A stretch of DNA of 64,000 bases from Saltatorellus ferox (GCA_007751475.1 CP036434.1:6453524-6517523); one strand, 5' to 3'; shown: positions 35,458 through 45,732, numbered from the stretch's first letter. Program-made: numbers and translations. Notes: generated by a model not told the origin, from the sequence alone.

Positions 35458-36090
35458 CTATTCCTCGAGCACCACGTCCAACGGGTAGTCTTCCTCCGTC
35501 ACGCCACGAAGGTCCACTTCGGATGGCACCGGGCCGTAGCTCGTGTTGATGGCCAGGAGCTCGTGGAGTTCGCGGGGAAGCAGTTGCTCGTAGTTGCCGT
35601 CCGCATCGGGATGGAGCAAGCGTCCCCCGATGTGGGGTCGAGCTGCACGAACCAGTTCGTCGCCATCGCGCAGAGGGCGCAGGCGGCCCTTGTCGTCGCG
35701 CCATAGCACCGTCCCATGCGCGCGAACCCAATGGGTCGGCTTCAATCGGACGTCCACGTCGAGCACCTCGCCGCTGGCGGTGAAGGTCCCTTCGAAGCGC
35801 TCGTACTGGTCCGCCTTGTCCGCGACCAGCCGGCGAATCTCTGGCTGACTCATGCGGAACCCGAAATCGTCGCCTCGCGCGGGATCCAGTGAGACTCGCT
35901 CTCCCGTTCCATCGACGTAGGCGTGAACGTAGAACGTCTCGCGGGAAACGGACTGGCCAGTCTCGGCGTCGATGAGTCGACCCGAGACACGAATCGACCC
36001 GGAACCGGGCACGTCGCTGTTGCACCCGGCGCAGGCCAGCAGCGTCAGGAGGACGGTCCAGAACCGGTCGAGGCAGAGAGGGAGGCGCAT
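35458..36090 (-). CDS. Small lipoprotein with carboxypeptidase-regulatory-like fold
   Basis: A 210-residue protein starting MRLPLCLDRFWTVLLTLLACAGC, a lipoprotein signal with lipobox ACAGC. The mature part, with IRVSGRLIDAETGQSVSRET and later VDVRLKPTHWVRAHGTVLW, resembles beta-sandwich carboxypeptidase-regulatory-like domains often found in planctomycete surface proteins. No enzymatic residues are seen. The frame stays open back through the adjoining IS91-like terminus to 36237, but the signal peptide fixes the start at 36090. The element terminus lies 109 bases upstream and has probably replaced the native promoter region; whether the gene is still expressed is unknown. Confidence 0.68.
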   Translation of the reverse strand: MRLPLCLDRFWTVLLTLLACAGCNSDVPGSGSIRVSGRLIDAETGQSVSRETFYVHAYVDGTGERVSLDPARGDDFGFRMSQPEIRRLVADKADQYERFEGTFTASGEVLDVDVRLKPTHWVRAHGTVLWRDDKGRLRPLRDGDELVRAARPHIGGRLLHPDADGNYEQLLPRELHELLAINTSYGPVPSEVDLRGVTEEDYPLDVVLEE

Positions 36091-36198
36091 GCGTCGCGTG
36101 GGAAGTGGTCTCAGAATGCGGAGCCGGCTGGACGAGGGGAATGAATCCGTCGAGGGCCAGCCACGCCTACTCCACCGCCGACTCGAAACGCCGTCAAC

Positions 36199-37953
36199 GG
36201 ATAGGAACTCCAAGCGGTGTGTCGACACGCTAGTCACCGTAGCCTGGGGCCCGATTCACCGCTACCCCCATCCTCGCGGGCCACGCGGGAGCGCCCGAGC
36301 GGCCAGCGGCCTCTTCGGTGAGCCGAACTCGCCCGATTTCCCCCTCTCCGACGAGCACCACCGGTTCACTTCACCACGACCTGCAGCCAGCACCCTTCCC
36401 AAGGCGCTGGCTGTTGTTGTTTCATCGAGCCCGATCGCCCGCGCGCCGCTCTTCCGCAGCGTCCTACTCCCCGAAGTCCAGCCGCCCCGTGAAGTAGACA
36501 CGGCCGAGGCGGCATCAGTATTCGGACCTCGGGCTCTGCCGGTGGGGAACGACTCGGCCCTGGCGACGACGGGTCTCTCCCACCCAGCGAATCGGATGAC
36601 CTCCTCGCCGCCGCTCTCACCCCCTCCAGCACCTTCCGCGCTGTCTCCGGATCTGTGATCACGGAGATCATGTGCCTGCGCCCGCGGCAGCGCGGGCGCT
36701 TGAGAACATCTTCCGAAAACACCCGCTTCAGAAGATCTGCCCAGCGGATGTACCTCTGGTCCTTCGACGGCTCCCCCGCACTCTTCGCGGCGTCTTCATC
36801 GGCGACGTCCACATCCTTCGGCTCCTTCCGAACCACGGGACGCGGCACCACCAGATCACGCAATGATGAGGCCGGGGCCAGCACTCCCTGATACGTCAGC
36901 TGATGCTCGCGCGGATGCGGCGCGAGCGCCGCCAGTCGAGCCATGAACTGGTACGGCGTCATGACGAAGCCCTTGGTCCCATCACGCCAGGCCTTGCGCA
37001 GCAGCCACGAGACCATCCCATCGGGACGGACATCGAAGCGTTCCAGACTGATGGCGGGTCTTGTCACGTAGCGGCAGAGCTTCTCCAGTTGCGCCCGCTG
37101 ACCCTTCCGGATCAGCGCACGCAACGAGAACCCGTCAGCGTTCACCACCAGTGGAGGCGGCACGTACTGACTCCCCCAACCCGACGACTGGAACGCAAGG
37201 CCGAGATCAGGGTCGATTAGGCGCTTCAGCGGCTGCCCAGCACCAGCACCGAAAGGCACCAGCGACTTCACCGAGGCAGCCTTCAGGGCCGGAAAGAACG
37301 CATTCTCACGCGCGTCGCCAAAATCGAGAAGCGGCTGCTCATCAGCGCCCGCGTCCGCGTACTCCCAAGGGCGGTCGTCACCTTTGCGTAGGGGCATACC
37401 GAGTGCGATCGGGTCGAGGGAGAAGCGCTTCAGCACACGACGGATGCGCGCGATCGTGTCGCCGTGCACACGCTCGACCTCCGCCGACGTCAAAGGATCC
37501 GCGGGCAGAAAGACGGGAGACTCGAAAGCGCTGCGCGTGACGTACACACCGTCTAGATAGAGGGAGTGGAAGTGAACATTAAGTCCCAACGAGGATTCAA
37601 AGCGCTGCGTCGAGTTCACGGCGCCGATGTCGAGCCGGACCCGGACCGGGGAGGAAGAAACGGAAGGTGCGGCTTCCCCTGGGTCACCCTCTGCGTCACC
37701 CTCTGGGTCAACTTGCACTTGTTGCTGCTGACGATCCAGGGTCACCTGTCCGCGGCGTTTGTAGGAGGCAGAGACCGCGCGAATGTGTGCCCGCGTGACC
37801 TCTCGGCAGAGCTCCGCGTTCATCGCCATCGCCAGGCGTAGCGGCCTGGGGACCGTGAGTACCCACTGGCGCACATCGACATCGGGGAAGACCCTGTCGA
37901 CGAGGTGCGCGGCCGTCTGCGCCATCTGGCGCCCGCCGCAGGAGTTCCGGGTC
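36199..37953 (-). mobile_element. IS91-like element, copy A (most complete)
   Basis: Runs from the conserved terminus GGATAGGA at 36199 to a truncation inside the transposase gene near 37953. It contains the shared end region (a hairpin CAGCCAGC/GCTGGCTG at 36384-36413 followed by a T-rich run) and most of the transposase gene. Bases before the terminus are CAAC, close to the GAAC/CAAG target tetranucleotides known for IS91. The other end is missing, and the boundary on that side is approximate because a truncated host gene begins there. Confidence 0.75.
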
Positions 37954-37955
37954 AA
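36366..37955 (-). pseudogene. IS91-family (Y2/HUH) transposase, N-terminally truncated
   Basis: About 529 codons. It begins in the middle of the zinc-binding N-terminal domain (SCGGRQMAQTAAHLVDRVF), then VRQWVLTVPRPLRL, the HUH region LNVHFHSLYLDGVYVT, LCRYVTRPAISLERF and WRDGTKGFVMTPYQFMARL, as in IS91/IS801 rolling-circle transposases. The upstream cysteine residues are lost. Near the C-terminus a short insertion relative to the other copies changes the ending, so PPRQGRLDFGK is replaced by a different frame. The CPRC zinc pair reads RPRC. Probably inactive. Confidence 0.8.
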
Positions 37956-39378
37956 CTACGCGCCGCTGAGTCAGTCGTCCATGATCCTGCAGGTCGCGGA
38001 CGATTCACAGACGACGATCAGTACGTCGGTAGGTAGCGGAGGAGTGGAACGCGTCGCGTTTGACAACGCAGACGTGGTTTCTCGCCTGTTCTACTTTCGG
38101 GTCAGCTACTTCGAGGTGCTTGGATGCGTCGACTACGGTGTCGAGATGACGACGCAACCTGGCTGCAACCAAGACGATATGATCTCGAACCTGGGGTGCT
38201 TCGATGGGACGATACTGAACGGATCGTTCCCGCAGGGGCAGCCCATCAACCTCGTCCTGCAGCCCTCTGCGAACGACTTCTTCGAGTACAGGGCTCTGCC
38301 CCCTCTGGCAACTCTGAACGTCACCATCGAGTTCGACCATGACGTCGCAGACCTTGATCTCAGCGGCTCGCGTCTCACTCAAGCTGGCTGCAGCCTGCTC
38401 GAGGCAAGCGCCTCGACCACGGATGTGGAGACGATCAGCGTTTTCAACGATACGGGAGTCCCGATCGACGTGAACATCGAGGCGGCCTGGTCTGGCTCCG
38501 CGGTGGGTGCCCCATGCACGACCTATTCCTTCGTTTACGACGTGCAGCCTGGCTCCAGCCCGTGCGTACCCGACGATGCCTTCGAGAGCAACGACCATGC
38601 CTGCGACGCCGCGCCCCTTTCGATCGGTGTCTACTCGGATCTGAGGGTGGGTGACGGAGTCCCCGATATCTTCGAGGTGCTTGTGCCAGGCGACTCCATC
38701 GGGACGTTCGCCGTGGACTACGACCCAACCATGGGTGACGTGGAGCTTGCGCTGTACGAAGGTTCCTTTGACTGCGGGCTCTTGACCCCGGTGGGCTCCT
38801 CCGCTTCAGGCACTGGCTATGAAGAGGTATTCGTCAATCGCGTAGGTCTTCCGTCGCGCCTCGTCTACGTGGAGGTGCTCTACCCCACCTCAGACGGTGG
38901 CTGTACCAGCTACGATCTCACGATCGGAGAAGGCAATCCGAACTCCATCGGCGAACGCATCTGCGTCGGCGAACCCAACTCCACTGGACTGTCCTCGCAG
39001 GTTGCGGGCCTCGGCAGCATCAACGTGGCGGACAATGCCGTAATTCTCGCCTGCTCTGGGCTGCCCCCACAGACCTTTGGCTACTTCTTCAACAGCCGAG
39101 GCTATGGCTTTGTCGCGAACCCTGCTGGCAGCTCGGGCAACATCTGCATTGCCGGAGGCGGCTCGGGGCGCTACGTGGGCCCCGGAGAGATCCAGAACTC
39201 CGGGCAGGGCAGCGACGTCTTCCTCTCCGTCGATCTCTCCGCGACTCCGAACTCCTCAAGCGGGTTCGTATCCGTGGCACCCGGCGAGACCTGGTATTTG
39301 CAATACTGGCATCGAGACGCGTCTCCGGCCGGTGCGACCTCGAACTTCAGCGGTGCCATCAGGGTTCGATTCCTGTGA
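37954..39378 (+). pseudogene. PPC-domain secreted protein with shared C-terminal module, 5' truncated by IS91-like DNA
   Basis: The coding sense starts at about 37954 where the IS91-like transposase ends; the frame is open further left only inside the element. The protein part has two or more bacterial pre-peptidase C-terminal-like beta-sandwich repeats (DAFESNDHACDAAPLSIGVY and FEVLVPGDSIGTFAVDYDP), then the module: CVGEPNSTGLSSQVAGLGS, GLPPQTFGYFF, GNICIAGGGSGRYVGPGE, GETWYLQYWHRD and SNFSGAIRVRF. Signal peptide and N-terminus are gone. About 475 codons remain. Confidence 0.72.
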
Positions 39379-39531
39379 TGTAGTTGGACCTGTCACTCCC
39401 CCTTCGGTGAGGCTCCAGATGGTCCTGTCAAGTTAGCGGATGAGTTGACAGCTCCCCGCAGCGCCCCCGCGTCGTCGCCCGGCAGCGACGGCGCGGGGCT
39501 GACCTTGCCCAGCGAGGAATGGACACCTCGA
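39379..39531. other. Intergenic segment with a TGTCAA/TTGACA palindrome
   Basis: Between two convergent genes. On the minus strand TGTCAA, 13 bases, TTGACA forms an inverted repeat around 39427-39451, and TTGGACCTGTCAC/TGGTCCTGTCAA recur 34 bases apart. It could be an insertion-sequence end scrap or a terminator; I cannot decide. Confidence 0.3.
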
Positions 39532-41094
39532 CTAGAGCTCGAAGGTGACCGTCAGAGCGTTCGTGAAGTTGCTCGCCGCGCCGCACGGCCCGCCGACATC
39601 TCGGTACCAGGCCTGAAAGCTCCACGTCTGCCCCGCTGCCAGCTGGGCCGCCGCGGGATGAAGCGCATGACTCTGCGCCACCAGTCCCAGAACGTTCGCC
39701 GTGGAGCCCGAGGCTGGGACCGGCGCGTAGCGATAGGAAGGCGAGCTGATGCACAGCACTCCGTTGTGGAGCGCCACGCCGCTCGTCGCGCGCCCCATGA
39801 ACGGAACCACCCATGTGTTCGGTGTGAGCCCTTCGACCCTCAGCATGAGATCGTCGACAGTCACACGCGTCGAGCCGCACCCGCGCAGCTCTGCGTGAAT
39901 TCCCGCGGCATTCAGGCAGCCTGCGGAGCTGCTCGCGGACGTGCCGCAGGAGCCGCCCTGGCTGCATCCACAGTAGGAAACGATGAGCGCCTGCTCCGGG
40001 TGCGAGACGAAGCCGACCGCGGTGCTCAGCTCGTTGCCGTAGTCGGAGCGATGGATCGGCTCCGCGAGACCTGGAGGAAGGCTCACCCCGACAGGCGTCG
40101 CGCCGCCGTCATCCAATCTGAACTCGTGAAGTCCCCCGGCTCCGCTCGCAGCCACGAGTAGCCGCGTCCCTCGGAGTTCGAGACCCAGAATGGGTTGATT
40201 TACGAAGGGAGCGGGCAACGAAAGCCGCCCTTCGTAGTTCCAGCCAAATGAGTCGCGGTGGAAGAGGTCGATCGGACGCGTGCCGCCGCCTCGGCTCAAC
40301 GCCACCACCCAGTCACCGTCGGTCACAACCTCGACACCGAACGCAGTGTAGCTGGCCGGAGGCGCAAGGATCGTCTCGACGGTGGGAGACCCGACACCCG
40401 ACGGTAGAGCGAAAACCGCGATCGACCCCCGGAACGGTGATCCGGAGAGTCCGGTCGAGTTCGGCTGCGTGGTCACCAAGGTCCCGTCGGTCATGGCAAC
40501 GCTGGTCCCGTTGTAGGCGCTGTTGCCCTGCACAGCGAAGAGGCCGCCACCGAAGTTCCAGCCACCAGCCGTCAGCCTGTAGGTATCCACGGCACCCGCG
40601 CCGTAGTTATCGCCTGGAAAGCCCACAGCGATGAAGTTGCCCGCTGGGTTGATCGCCACTTCATGACGATCATCCGCAAAGGCCACTGCGGCGCTCGCAA
40701 AGGTCCCGTGGGAATAGGTCACCACCCAGGCTTGACCTTGCCGCTCCAGCACGTTGATGAGGTAGCCGTAGTCGTAACCGTTGACAACGACAACCACGTC
40801 TTGTGCCATCGACAAGAAGACCCTGCTTGGCGTCGTCGAAGTCGCCAGAGGGTCGCTGGGGATCCCTCGGATCCACACTCCCTGACTCCACTCGAAGGGG
40901 ACGATACGCTCGGCGTTGACGTCGTAGGCAAGCAGCGTCGACCCTGTACTGTCAACGGCGACGAAGTCTTCACCTGCGAGCTCCAGCTGCTGTGGCGAGC
41001 ATGGAATCTGAGCCCGGCACGGCGAGCTGCTGACGAGGAAAAGGAACACCGCGAGAACGAAGAGTCCTGCGAAAGAGCCGGGGGAACGGATCAT
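39532..41094 (-). CDS. Secreted FG-GAP-like beta-propeller protein with shared C-terminal module
   Basis: An intact 520-residue protein. The signal peptide is RSPGSFAGLFVLAVFLFLVS followed by SSPCRAQ. The body repeats blades such as FIAVGFPGDNYGAGAVDTYR, FGGGLFAVQGNSAYNGTSVA and GSIAVFALPSGVGSP, typical of FG-GAP/integrin-like propellers. The last 110 residues carry a divergent version of the shared module: LTPNTWVVPFMG, GVLCISSPSYRYAPV, GQTWSFQAWYRD and ASNFTNALTVTFEL. Likely exported and surface-associated; the ligand is unknown. The ATG at 41094 begins the signal; a TTG at 41118 is also in frame. Confidence 0.78.
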   Translation of the reverse strand: MIRSPGSFAGLFVLAVFLFLVSSSPCRAQIPCSPQQLELAGEDFVAVDSTGSTLLAYDVNAERIVPFEWSQGVWIRGIPSDPLATSTTPSRVFLSMAQDVVVVVNGYDYGYLINVLERQGQAWVVTYSHGTFASAAVAFADDRHEVAINPAGNFIAVGFPGDNYGAGAVDTYRLTAGGWNFGGGLFAVQGNSAYNGTSVAMTDGTLVTTQPNSTGLSGSPFRGSIAVFALPSGVGSPTVETILAPPASYTAFGVEVVTDGDWVVALSRGGGTRPIDLFHRDSFGWNYEGRLSLPAPFVNQPILGLELRGTRLLVAASGAGGLHEFRLDDGGATPVGVSLPPGLAEPIHRSDYGNELSTAVGFVSHPEQALIVSYCGCSQGGSCGTSASSSAGCLNAAGIHAELRGCGSTRVTVDDLMLRVEGLTPNTWVVPFMGRATSGVALHNGVLCISSPSYRYAPVPASGSTANVLGLVAQSHALHPAAAQLAAGQTWSFQAWYRDVGGPCGAASNFTNALTVTFEL

Positions 41095-41522
41095 GGAAAG
41101 ATCGGGAGCGAGAGACAATGCGAGCAGGCGCGGGACGCACCCGGGAGCCTCCAGGGTACCGCAAGCATGAGTAGGCCGTCGAGGCTCGTTCCATCAGCCC
41201 CCTACTCGCGGCCCAACCAGGCTTCGTCGCGCTTGAGACGCTCGGGGATTGGGGGTCCTTCGGGCGGGTTAGCGCGGGCGAAAGCACGCGCCGGGCGTGC
41301 GAAAGCGACCACTTCCCGGCCTGAGCCCCTGGCTCGATGACGACAGGTCACTCTTTCTTCGGCGCGGTCTTTGCATGATGCCCCCCCCGCGATTGAGGCG
41401 GCTCCGCCCGCCTCGTCACGCATGTGCTCCTCCCGAGGCCCGTCGTACTCGCTCGCTGGGTGCCTAAGACCTGGGTGCCATAGACTCTGCCGACGCCCAT
41501 CTTCCGCGCCGCCCCCACCGAC
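41095..41522. promoter_or_regulatory. Divergent intergenic region
   Basis: About 430 bases between divergent genes, expected to hold both promoters. It includes a hairpin (GAGGCGG/CCGCCTC type, near 41395-41415) and two nearby copies of CTGGGTGCC (41458-41482). I see no gene in it. Confidence 0.35.
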
Positions 41523-43229
41523 ATGACTCGCCCCGTCTACCTCATCGCCCTGCTGACCTGCGCCTGCAGTCAGAACAACGACGGAAACGTCCCGACCTAC
41601 CCCACCCATCCCATTCTGGGAGTGATTCAGGACGCGCCGGTGGATGGTCTTCAGAGCTTCTCGGTCGTCATCACGGATTTCGATCTCTACGACACTTCGG
41701 GGAAGGTCACCGGCTTCGTAGGTGCTGCTCCACGGCGCGTGGAGCTCATGGGCCTTCATGACGAGGGCGAACTCTTCGCGAGCAGCCTCGTCTATGACGG
41801 GACCTACGCGGGTGCGCGGGTCTCCTTCGACCCCGACACGATCGAGGCCATCGGCGCAGACGGCACTCTGCTCCCGGTCATCTCTTCCGTCGACTCCTTT
41901 GACGTACAGTTTTCGGCGCCTGTGCCCCTCCGCGGGAGCGAGCGCCTCGATGTCCTCCTCGACCTCGACCTCGCCCGCTCGATCCAAGGCGATCCCGCGA
42001 CTCCGCCCCTCATTTTCGAGCCCCGGGCCAGTCGCATCCCGTTCGACTCCGGAACCTACCAGCTCGGAGAGGTCGAGGGATACGCTTACACACGGCTCGA
42101 CTCACCCAACCGTCTCTCCCTGATCCCGCGCCTCTGGAACGCGGGCACGGAGCGCGGTGGTTCGGCCGCCGTGGCGCCGCCGGATATCCTGATCGACCTC
42201 GCCCCGGATGCGGTCCTGATCGACTCCGCCGGACAGCCCTTCATCGACGAGGCTGCATTCTTCGCCGCCTTCGCCCAGAGCACGCAGTTCGTCGAAGTGC
42301 ACTGCGATCTGCGGCCCAATGGCACCGCCGCCGCGTCGCGCATCGAGCTCGGAGGCTCGGCCCAGACATCCTCTCCGTCCGAGGTCGAGGGCCGCGTGGT
42401 CGCGGTCGACCCCGGGGGGAGCTTCGACCTGCTTGTGCTCGACATCGAGAACCACGGGACCGCGATCTCGTCCTTGCTCGCGCAATCGTCGCCGCCCTAT
42501 CTCTTCACCATCATGTTCGCCAGCGAGACAAGGTTCATCGACGACCCGACCCACACGGCGCAAGACGCTTCCGACCTGGCGGTAGGCCAACGAGTCGACG
42601 TCCTGATCACGGACACCAGCCTTCCGCTGCTCGCCCAACGCGTCGAGTTCGAGTCCGCCCCCGAGCACCGCGCGACGGTCGCGAGCACAGGAGGTCTCCC
42701 CGCGGGGCTTGTCGTTCGAATGACCGAGACCACAGCGGCCGTGACGGCCGGCCTCGTCATGGACGAGACGACGAACGTCGAAGTCGACCTCGCGTCCGCA
42801 GAGATCGTCCTCTCCGCGCGCGGAGAACGCCCCCTCGCTGCGAGTGCGCTCGTCGAGGGTCTTCAGGTCGAACTCTCCGGGCGCGTCGAGGGCACGTCGA
42901 CCGAGCCGACCCTCGCCGCGAGCCGCATCCGCGTAATCGCCGGCGAACTCACTGGCACGATCTCGGGGATCTCCGCAGGCACTAGCACCTTCGACGTCAC
43001 CGTGACCTCGATCATGGATCCGTTTGGCGGCGGCGCCACCTCACCCCCTTTCTCGGTCACGCTCGACCCCGCGTGCACCTTCAGCGGCGCTGCCAACAAC
43101 GAGTCCGCCTTCTTCGCGCTCTTCAACGACCTGGCAGCAGGCCAGTCGTTACGCGTTGAGGTCGTGGGGATCGGAACGGCCTCCGCGAACGAGGTGCGAG
43201 CTTACGATGTCCGCGCAGCAGTCAACTGA
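41523..43229 (+). CDS. Lipoprotein with DUF4382- and DUF5666-like domains
   Basis: A 568-residue protein with a short lipoprotein signal (VYLIALLTCACSQ). The N-terminal domain, with VIQDAPVDGLQSFSVVITDF, RRVELMGLHDEGELF, YDGTYAGARVSFD and a long beta-rich region, matches the DUF4382 pattern. Three following segments (EVEGRVVAVDPGGSFDLLVL, then ALVEGLQVELSGRVEG and GELTGTISGISAGTSTFDV) look like DUF5666 beta-barrel repeats. Such proteins are surface lipoproteins of unknown function. It lacks the module found on its neighbours and appears intact. Confidence 0.78.
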   Translation: MTRPVYLIALLTCACSQNNDGNVPTYPTHPILGVIQDAPVDGLQSFSVVITDFDLYDTSGKVTGFVGAAPRRVELMGLHDEGELFASSLVYDGTYAGARVSFDPDTIEAIGADGTLLPVISSVDSFDVQFSAPVPLRGSERLDVLLDLDLARSIQGDPATPPLIFEPRASRIPFDSGTYQLGEVEGYAYTRLDSPNRLSLIPRLWNAGTERGGSAAVAPPDILIDLAPDAVLIDSAGQPFIDEAAFFAAFAQSTQFVEVHCDLRPNGTAAASRIELGGSAQTSSPSEVEGRVVAVDPGGSFDLLVLDIENHGTAISSLLAQSSPPYLFTIMFASETRFIDDPTHTAQDASDLAVGQRVDVLITDTSLPLLAQRVEFESAPEHRATVASTGGLPAGLVVRMTETTAAVTAGLVMDETTNVEVDLASAEIVLSARGERPLAASALVEGLQVELSGRVEGTSTEPTLAASRIRVIAGELTGTISGISAGTSTFDVTVTSIMDPFGGGATSPPFSVTLDPACTFSGAANNESAFFALFNDLAAGQSLRVEVVGIGTASANEVRAYDVRAAVN

Positions 43230-43280
43230 GGACGGCAGCAGACTGACGGCGCGCGGTGCCAGCGGGACTGCGGCCCCCCC

Positions 43281-44302
43281 CTACCACGTAGGTACGCCAA
43301 GACCTCTGACGTCGAGGATGCCTGCCGGTGCAAACCGAACCTGGCCGTTGGGCCTCAGGAAGGCCAACTGAATGGGGAGGCCTACGACTTGCCCCGATTG
43401 CACGGAAGGGGCCAAGAGAGTGACGGTCGCCTGGCCGCTCGGGGAAAGTGACTGGATACGCCGTCGGCCTGTGCTGCCATGGATCTGCAGGATCCCAGAC
43501 GTGAGTGCGGAGCTTCTGAATCCGAAGTCTCCGCCGCTGAGGAGGAAAACGGTGTCGCCTGGCTCACCCCGGACGTCGACCGAAAAAGTCGAGCTGGCCG
43601 CAACGCTCTGCGGCAGGGTCATACCTCGAGGTGTATCCGGCAGGACCGTGGCGCTTCCAACGTCTCCTCCACTGGAGAGCGTTGGGGTATCGAGGAGTAC
43701 GAGGGTCGAACCGGCCTCGACGGAGTAGCCGAAGCCCACCGAATAGGTTGGGCAGTTGCAGCCGCCTTGGGATCCCGCTGCTCCTCCCTCCAGAGTGCAG
43801 GTTTGCGCCCGCACGTCGCTCGTAAAGAAAACGGAGAGGGCGCTATGACCGCTGGAGCCACCGGTGCAGCAGGTCTGGCAGAAGCCCGAACCACAGCTGG
43901 CCCCAGAGCTATCAGCGCCGCTCAGGTGGCAGTCCTCCAAAAGTACGCTGGAGTCCTCGACTCGAAGGCCGGGGTCGCCAAAGTGATAGTACGGGAAGTG
44001 CGGCGAGTCGAACGACGGATCCGCAACCAAGTCACAGCGTGTGAACGAGACGCTTCGCGATCCGCGAACGCTCGAGTCCGCCAGCGTGCAATCCGTCACT
44101 AGCACCGCGCCGCGGCAGCTGGAGATGGAGAGGTGCCCTGTGTCTTGGCGGAGGCCACGCGCAACGACGGTGCTTCCCAGCTGGATATTGCGGATCGTGA
44201 TGAGCTCCGGACGCCACGTCTGAGCGCTCACGTTGATCAAAGTGACTCCCTTCCCGTTGAGATGGAAGTCACTGTCCATAGGTACCCTGATGACGAGGAG
44301 AC
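43281..44302 (-). pseudogene. Right-handed beta-helix secreted protein, 5' truncated by IS91-like terminus
   Basis: The remaining ~340 codons show beta-helix repeats (GKGVTLINVSAQTWRPEL, HLSISSCRGAVLVTDCTLA, SVSFTRCDLVADPSF and ALSVFFTSDVRAQTCTLEGG) and a cysteine-rich loop (CGSGFCQTCCTGGSS). It ends in a beta-sandwich tail (SLSPSGQATVTLLAP, VVGLPIQLAFL) distinct from the shared module. At 44302/44303 the host gene stops and the IS91-like end begins. The frame runs on through element DNA to 44462, so a hybrid protein is possible, but the native start and signal are lost. An internal ATG at 44279 is the first in host DNA. Confidence 0.72.
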
Positions 44303-44698
44303 GGATAGGACTTCCAAGCGGGGTGTCGACACGCCAGTCACCGTAGCCTGAGGCCCGATTCTTTGCTATCCCCATCCTCACCGGCCACTCGGGAGCGCCC
44401 GAGCGGCCATCGGCCTCTTCGGTGAGCGGAACTCGCCCGATTTCCCCCTCTCCGAACGGCACCGCTGGATCGCTTCACCACGACCTGCAGCCAGCACCCT
44501 TCCCAAGGCGCTGGCTGTTGTTGTTTCATCGAGCACGATCGCCCGCGCGCCGCTCTTTCGCAGCGCCCTACTTCCCGAAGTCCAGCCGCCCCTGCCGAGG
44601 CGGCATCGGTATTCGGACCTCGGGCTCTGCCGGTGGGGAACGGCTCGGCCCTGGCGACGACGGGTCTCCCCCACCCAACGAATCGGATGATCTCCTCG
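44303..44698 (-). mobile_element. IS91-like element, copy B (terminal 396 bases only)
   Basis: Nearly identical to the first part of the copy at 54025. It starts with the terminus GGATAGGACTTCC at 44303, preceded by AGAC, and includes the CAGCCAGC/GCTGGCTG hairpin and the last ~40 codons of the transposase gene (ending PPRQGRLDFGK on the minus strand). It breaks off at about 44698, where the tail of a host gene begins. Confidence 0.8.
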
Positions 44699-44774
44699 GT
44701 ACTGGCATCGCGATCAGCTGGGCGGCACGCCCACTTCGAACTTCACCGAGTCGCGTTTGCTCCTGTTCCTTTGA
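44697..44774 (+). pseudogene. Last 25 codons of a secreted protein with the shared C-terminal module
   Basis: Plus-strand translation reads RYWHRDQLGGTPTSNFTESR, then LLLFL and a TGA at 44772-44774. This is unmistakably the end of the shared module (W-x-RD...TSNF...F). Everything upstream has been replaced by the IS91-like fragment, so a whole gene was lost apart from its tail. Confidence 0.8.
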
Positions 44775-44793
44775 TCGAACCGCAGTCCATGCG

Positions 44794-44948
44794 TGAGCGG
44801 TACCAACCCGTAGCCGATTTCGCCACTCAGATCATCGGGCCTGAATGGCACTTGCCCGAAGGAACGCGCCTCGCCCATGGTGATGTGCCATCCAGGCAAC
44901 CCAACATGCGACTGAGTGGCGGAATCAGCTACGGGTCGGTACCGATCA
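44794..44948. repeat. 155-bp MITE, copy 1
   Basis: Matches 51089-51243 at 153 of 155 positions. Ends are 37-base inverted repeats with four mismatches (TGAGCGGTACCAACCCGTAG at the left; TGATCGGTACCGACCCGTAG on the reverse strand at the right). An inner pair, GCCTGAATGGCAC and its near complement, lets most of the element fold back. It sits 19 bases after the stop of a C-terminal-module remnant. No coding capacity of its own. Confidence 0.9.
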
Positions 44949-44999
44949 GAAGTGATCTGATGCGCCCCTGCGCGGACTCGCGTCCTGTGGCGCAGTGCA

Positions 45000-45146
45000 T
45001 TAGTAGCTAACAGAGGTCACGATTCCCCCGACGAACGTCACGTGCACGCTGTGCTCCTGCGTGCTCCAGGACGCGTGTATCCCTCCATTGGCAGTACAGT
45101 ACCGTGTTTGATTCCGCCACTCGACGGGCCATAGCCCGCGAGAGAA
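45000..45146 (-). pseudogene. Short gene remnant of unknown family
   Basis: About 48 codons on the minus strand read GLWPVEWRNQTRYCTANGGI, then HASWSTQEHSVHVTFVGG and a TAA at 45000. It looks like a real protein C-terminus (tryptophan- and histidine-bearing strands), but there is a stop just upstream in frame and no start. I cannot name the family. The rest of 44949-45294 shows nothing I can support. Confidence 0.35.
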
Positions 45147-45294
45147 GTGGCGTCAACGAACGCGGAAACGTATTGCCCACGACAAGCGACGTGGATCGCT
45201 GCCACCAGGGTCGGTGCGGTGTGGGGGGTGGGCACGGCATTTGACGGCTTTCCGTCAGCAACCTGACCAACCCCACACTCAACCTCGTCCCATC

Positions 45295-45732
45295 ATGCTT
45301 GCAACTTTCTCACTTCTTCTGCTGTCAGCCCTCCCTTCTGCCCCTCAGGCCGGTCCCGCCCCAGAGAACTTCGAGACGTTCTCGCTCGGTCCTGGACAGG
45401 GCCAAGCGGGATGGACGGCTACCAACAGCGCTTCGTTCCAGATCGTAGACTCCACTCGTCCAGAATTTGGAGCCCGCACGGCCATGATGAGTATCGGTAG
45501 CGGCTTTCCGTCATCCGAAGTTCGGAGCCCAGCCGTGTCAGGTTGCCGCAACTGCGCGCTCTTCGCTGATATGCTCATCACGAGTAGCTCGAACCCGGTG
45601 GACCTCATCTCCTGGGACTTTGGCAAGCAGCTGCAGAACACGATCGTGTTCTTCCGAACGGACGGGCGGATCTCCGCCTTTCAGCTATCTCCCTTCGGTC
45701 TATTCACTGGCGTGACGGTCGCAACCTCGGGG
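45295..45732 (+). pseudogene. Secreted LamG-like protein, 5' half, interrupted by IS256-family element
   Basis: Starts ATG LATFSLLLLSALPSAPQA (signal peptide), then a beta-sandwich segment (NFETFSLGPGQGQAGWTATN, then DSTRPEFGARTAMMSIGSGF) with two close cysteines. The coding sequence reaches TVATSG at 45732, where the target duplication and the insertion sequence begin; read-through adds 23 residues to a stop at 45801. Joining it to the segment starting at 47138 restores one frame of 350 codons (VATSG followed by TWTPGVTTR). Confidence 0.82.
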
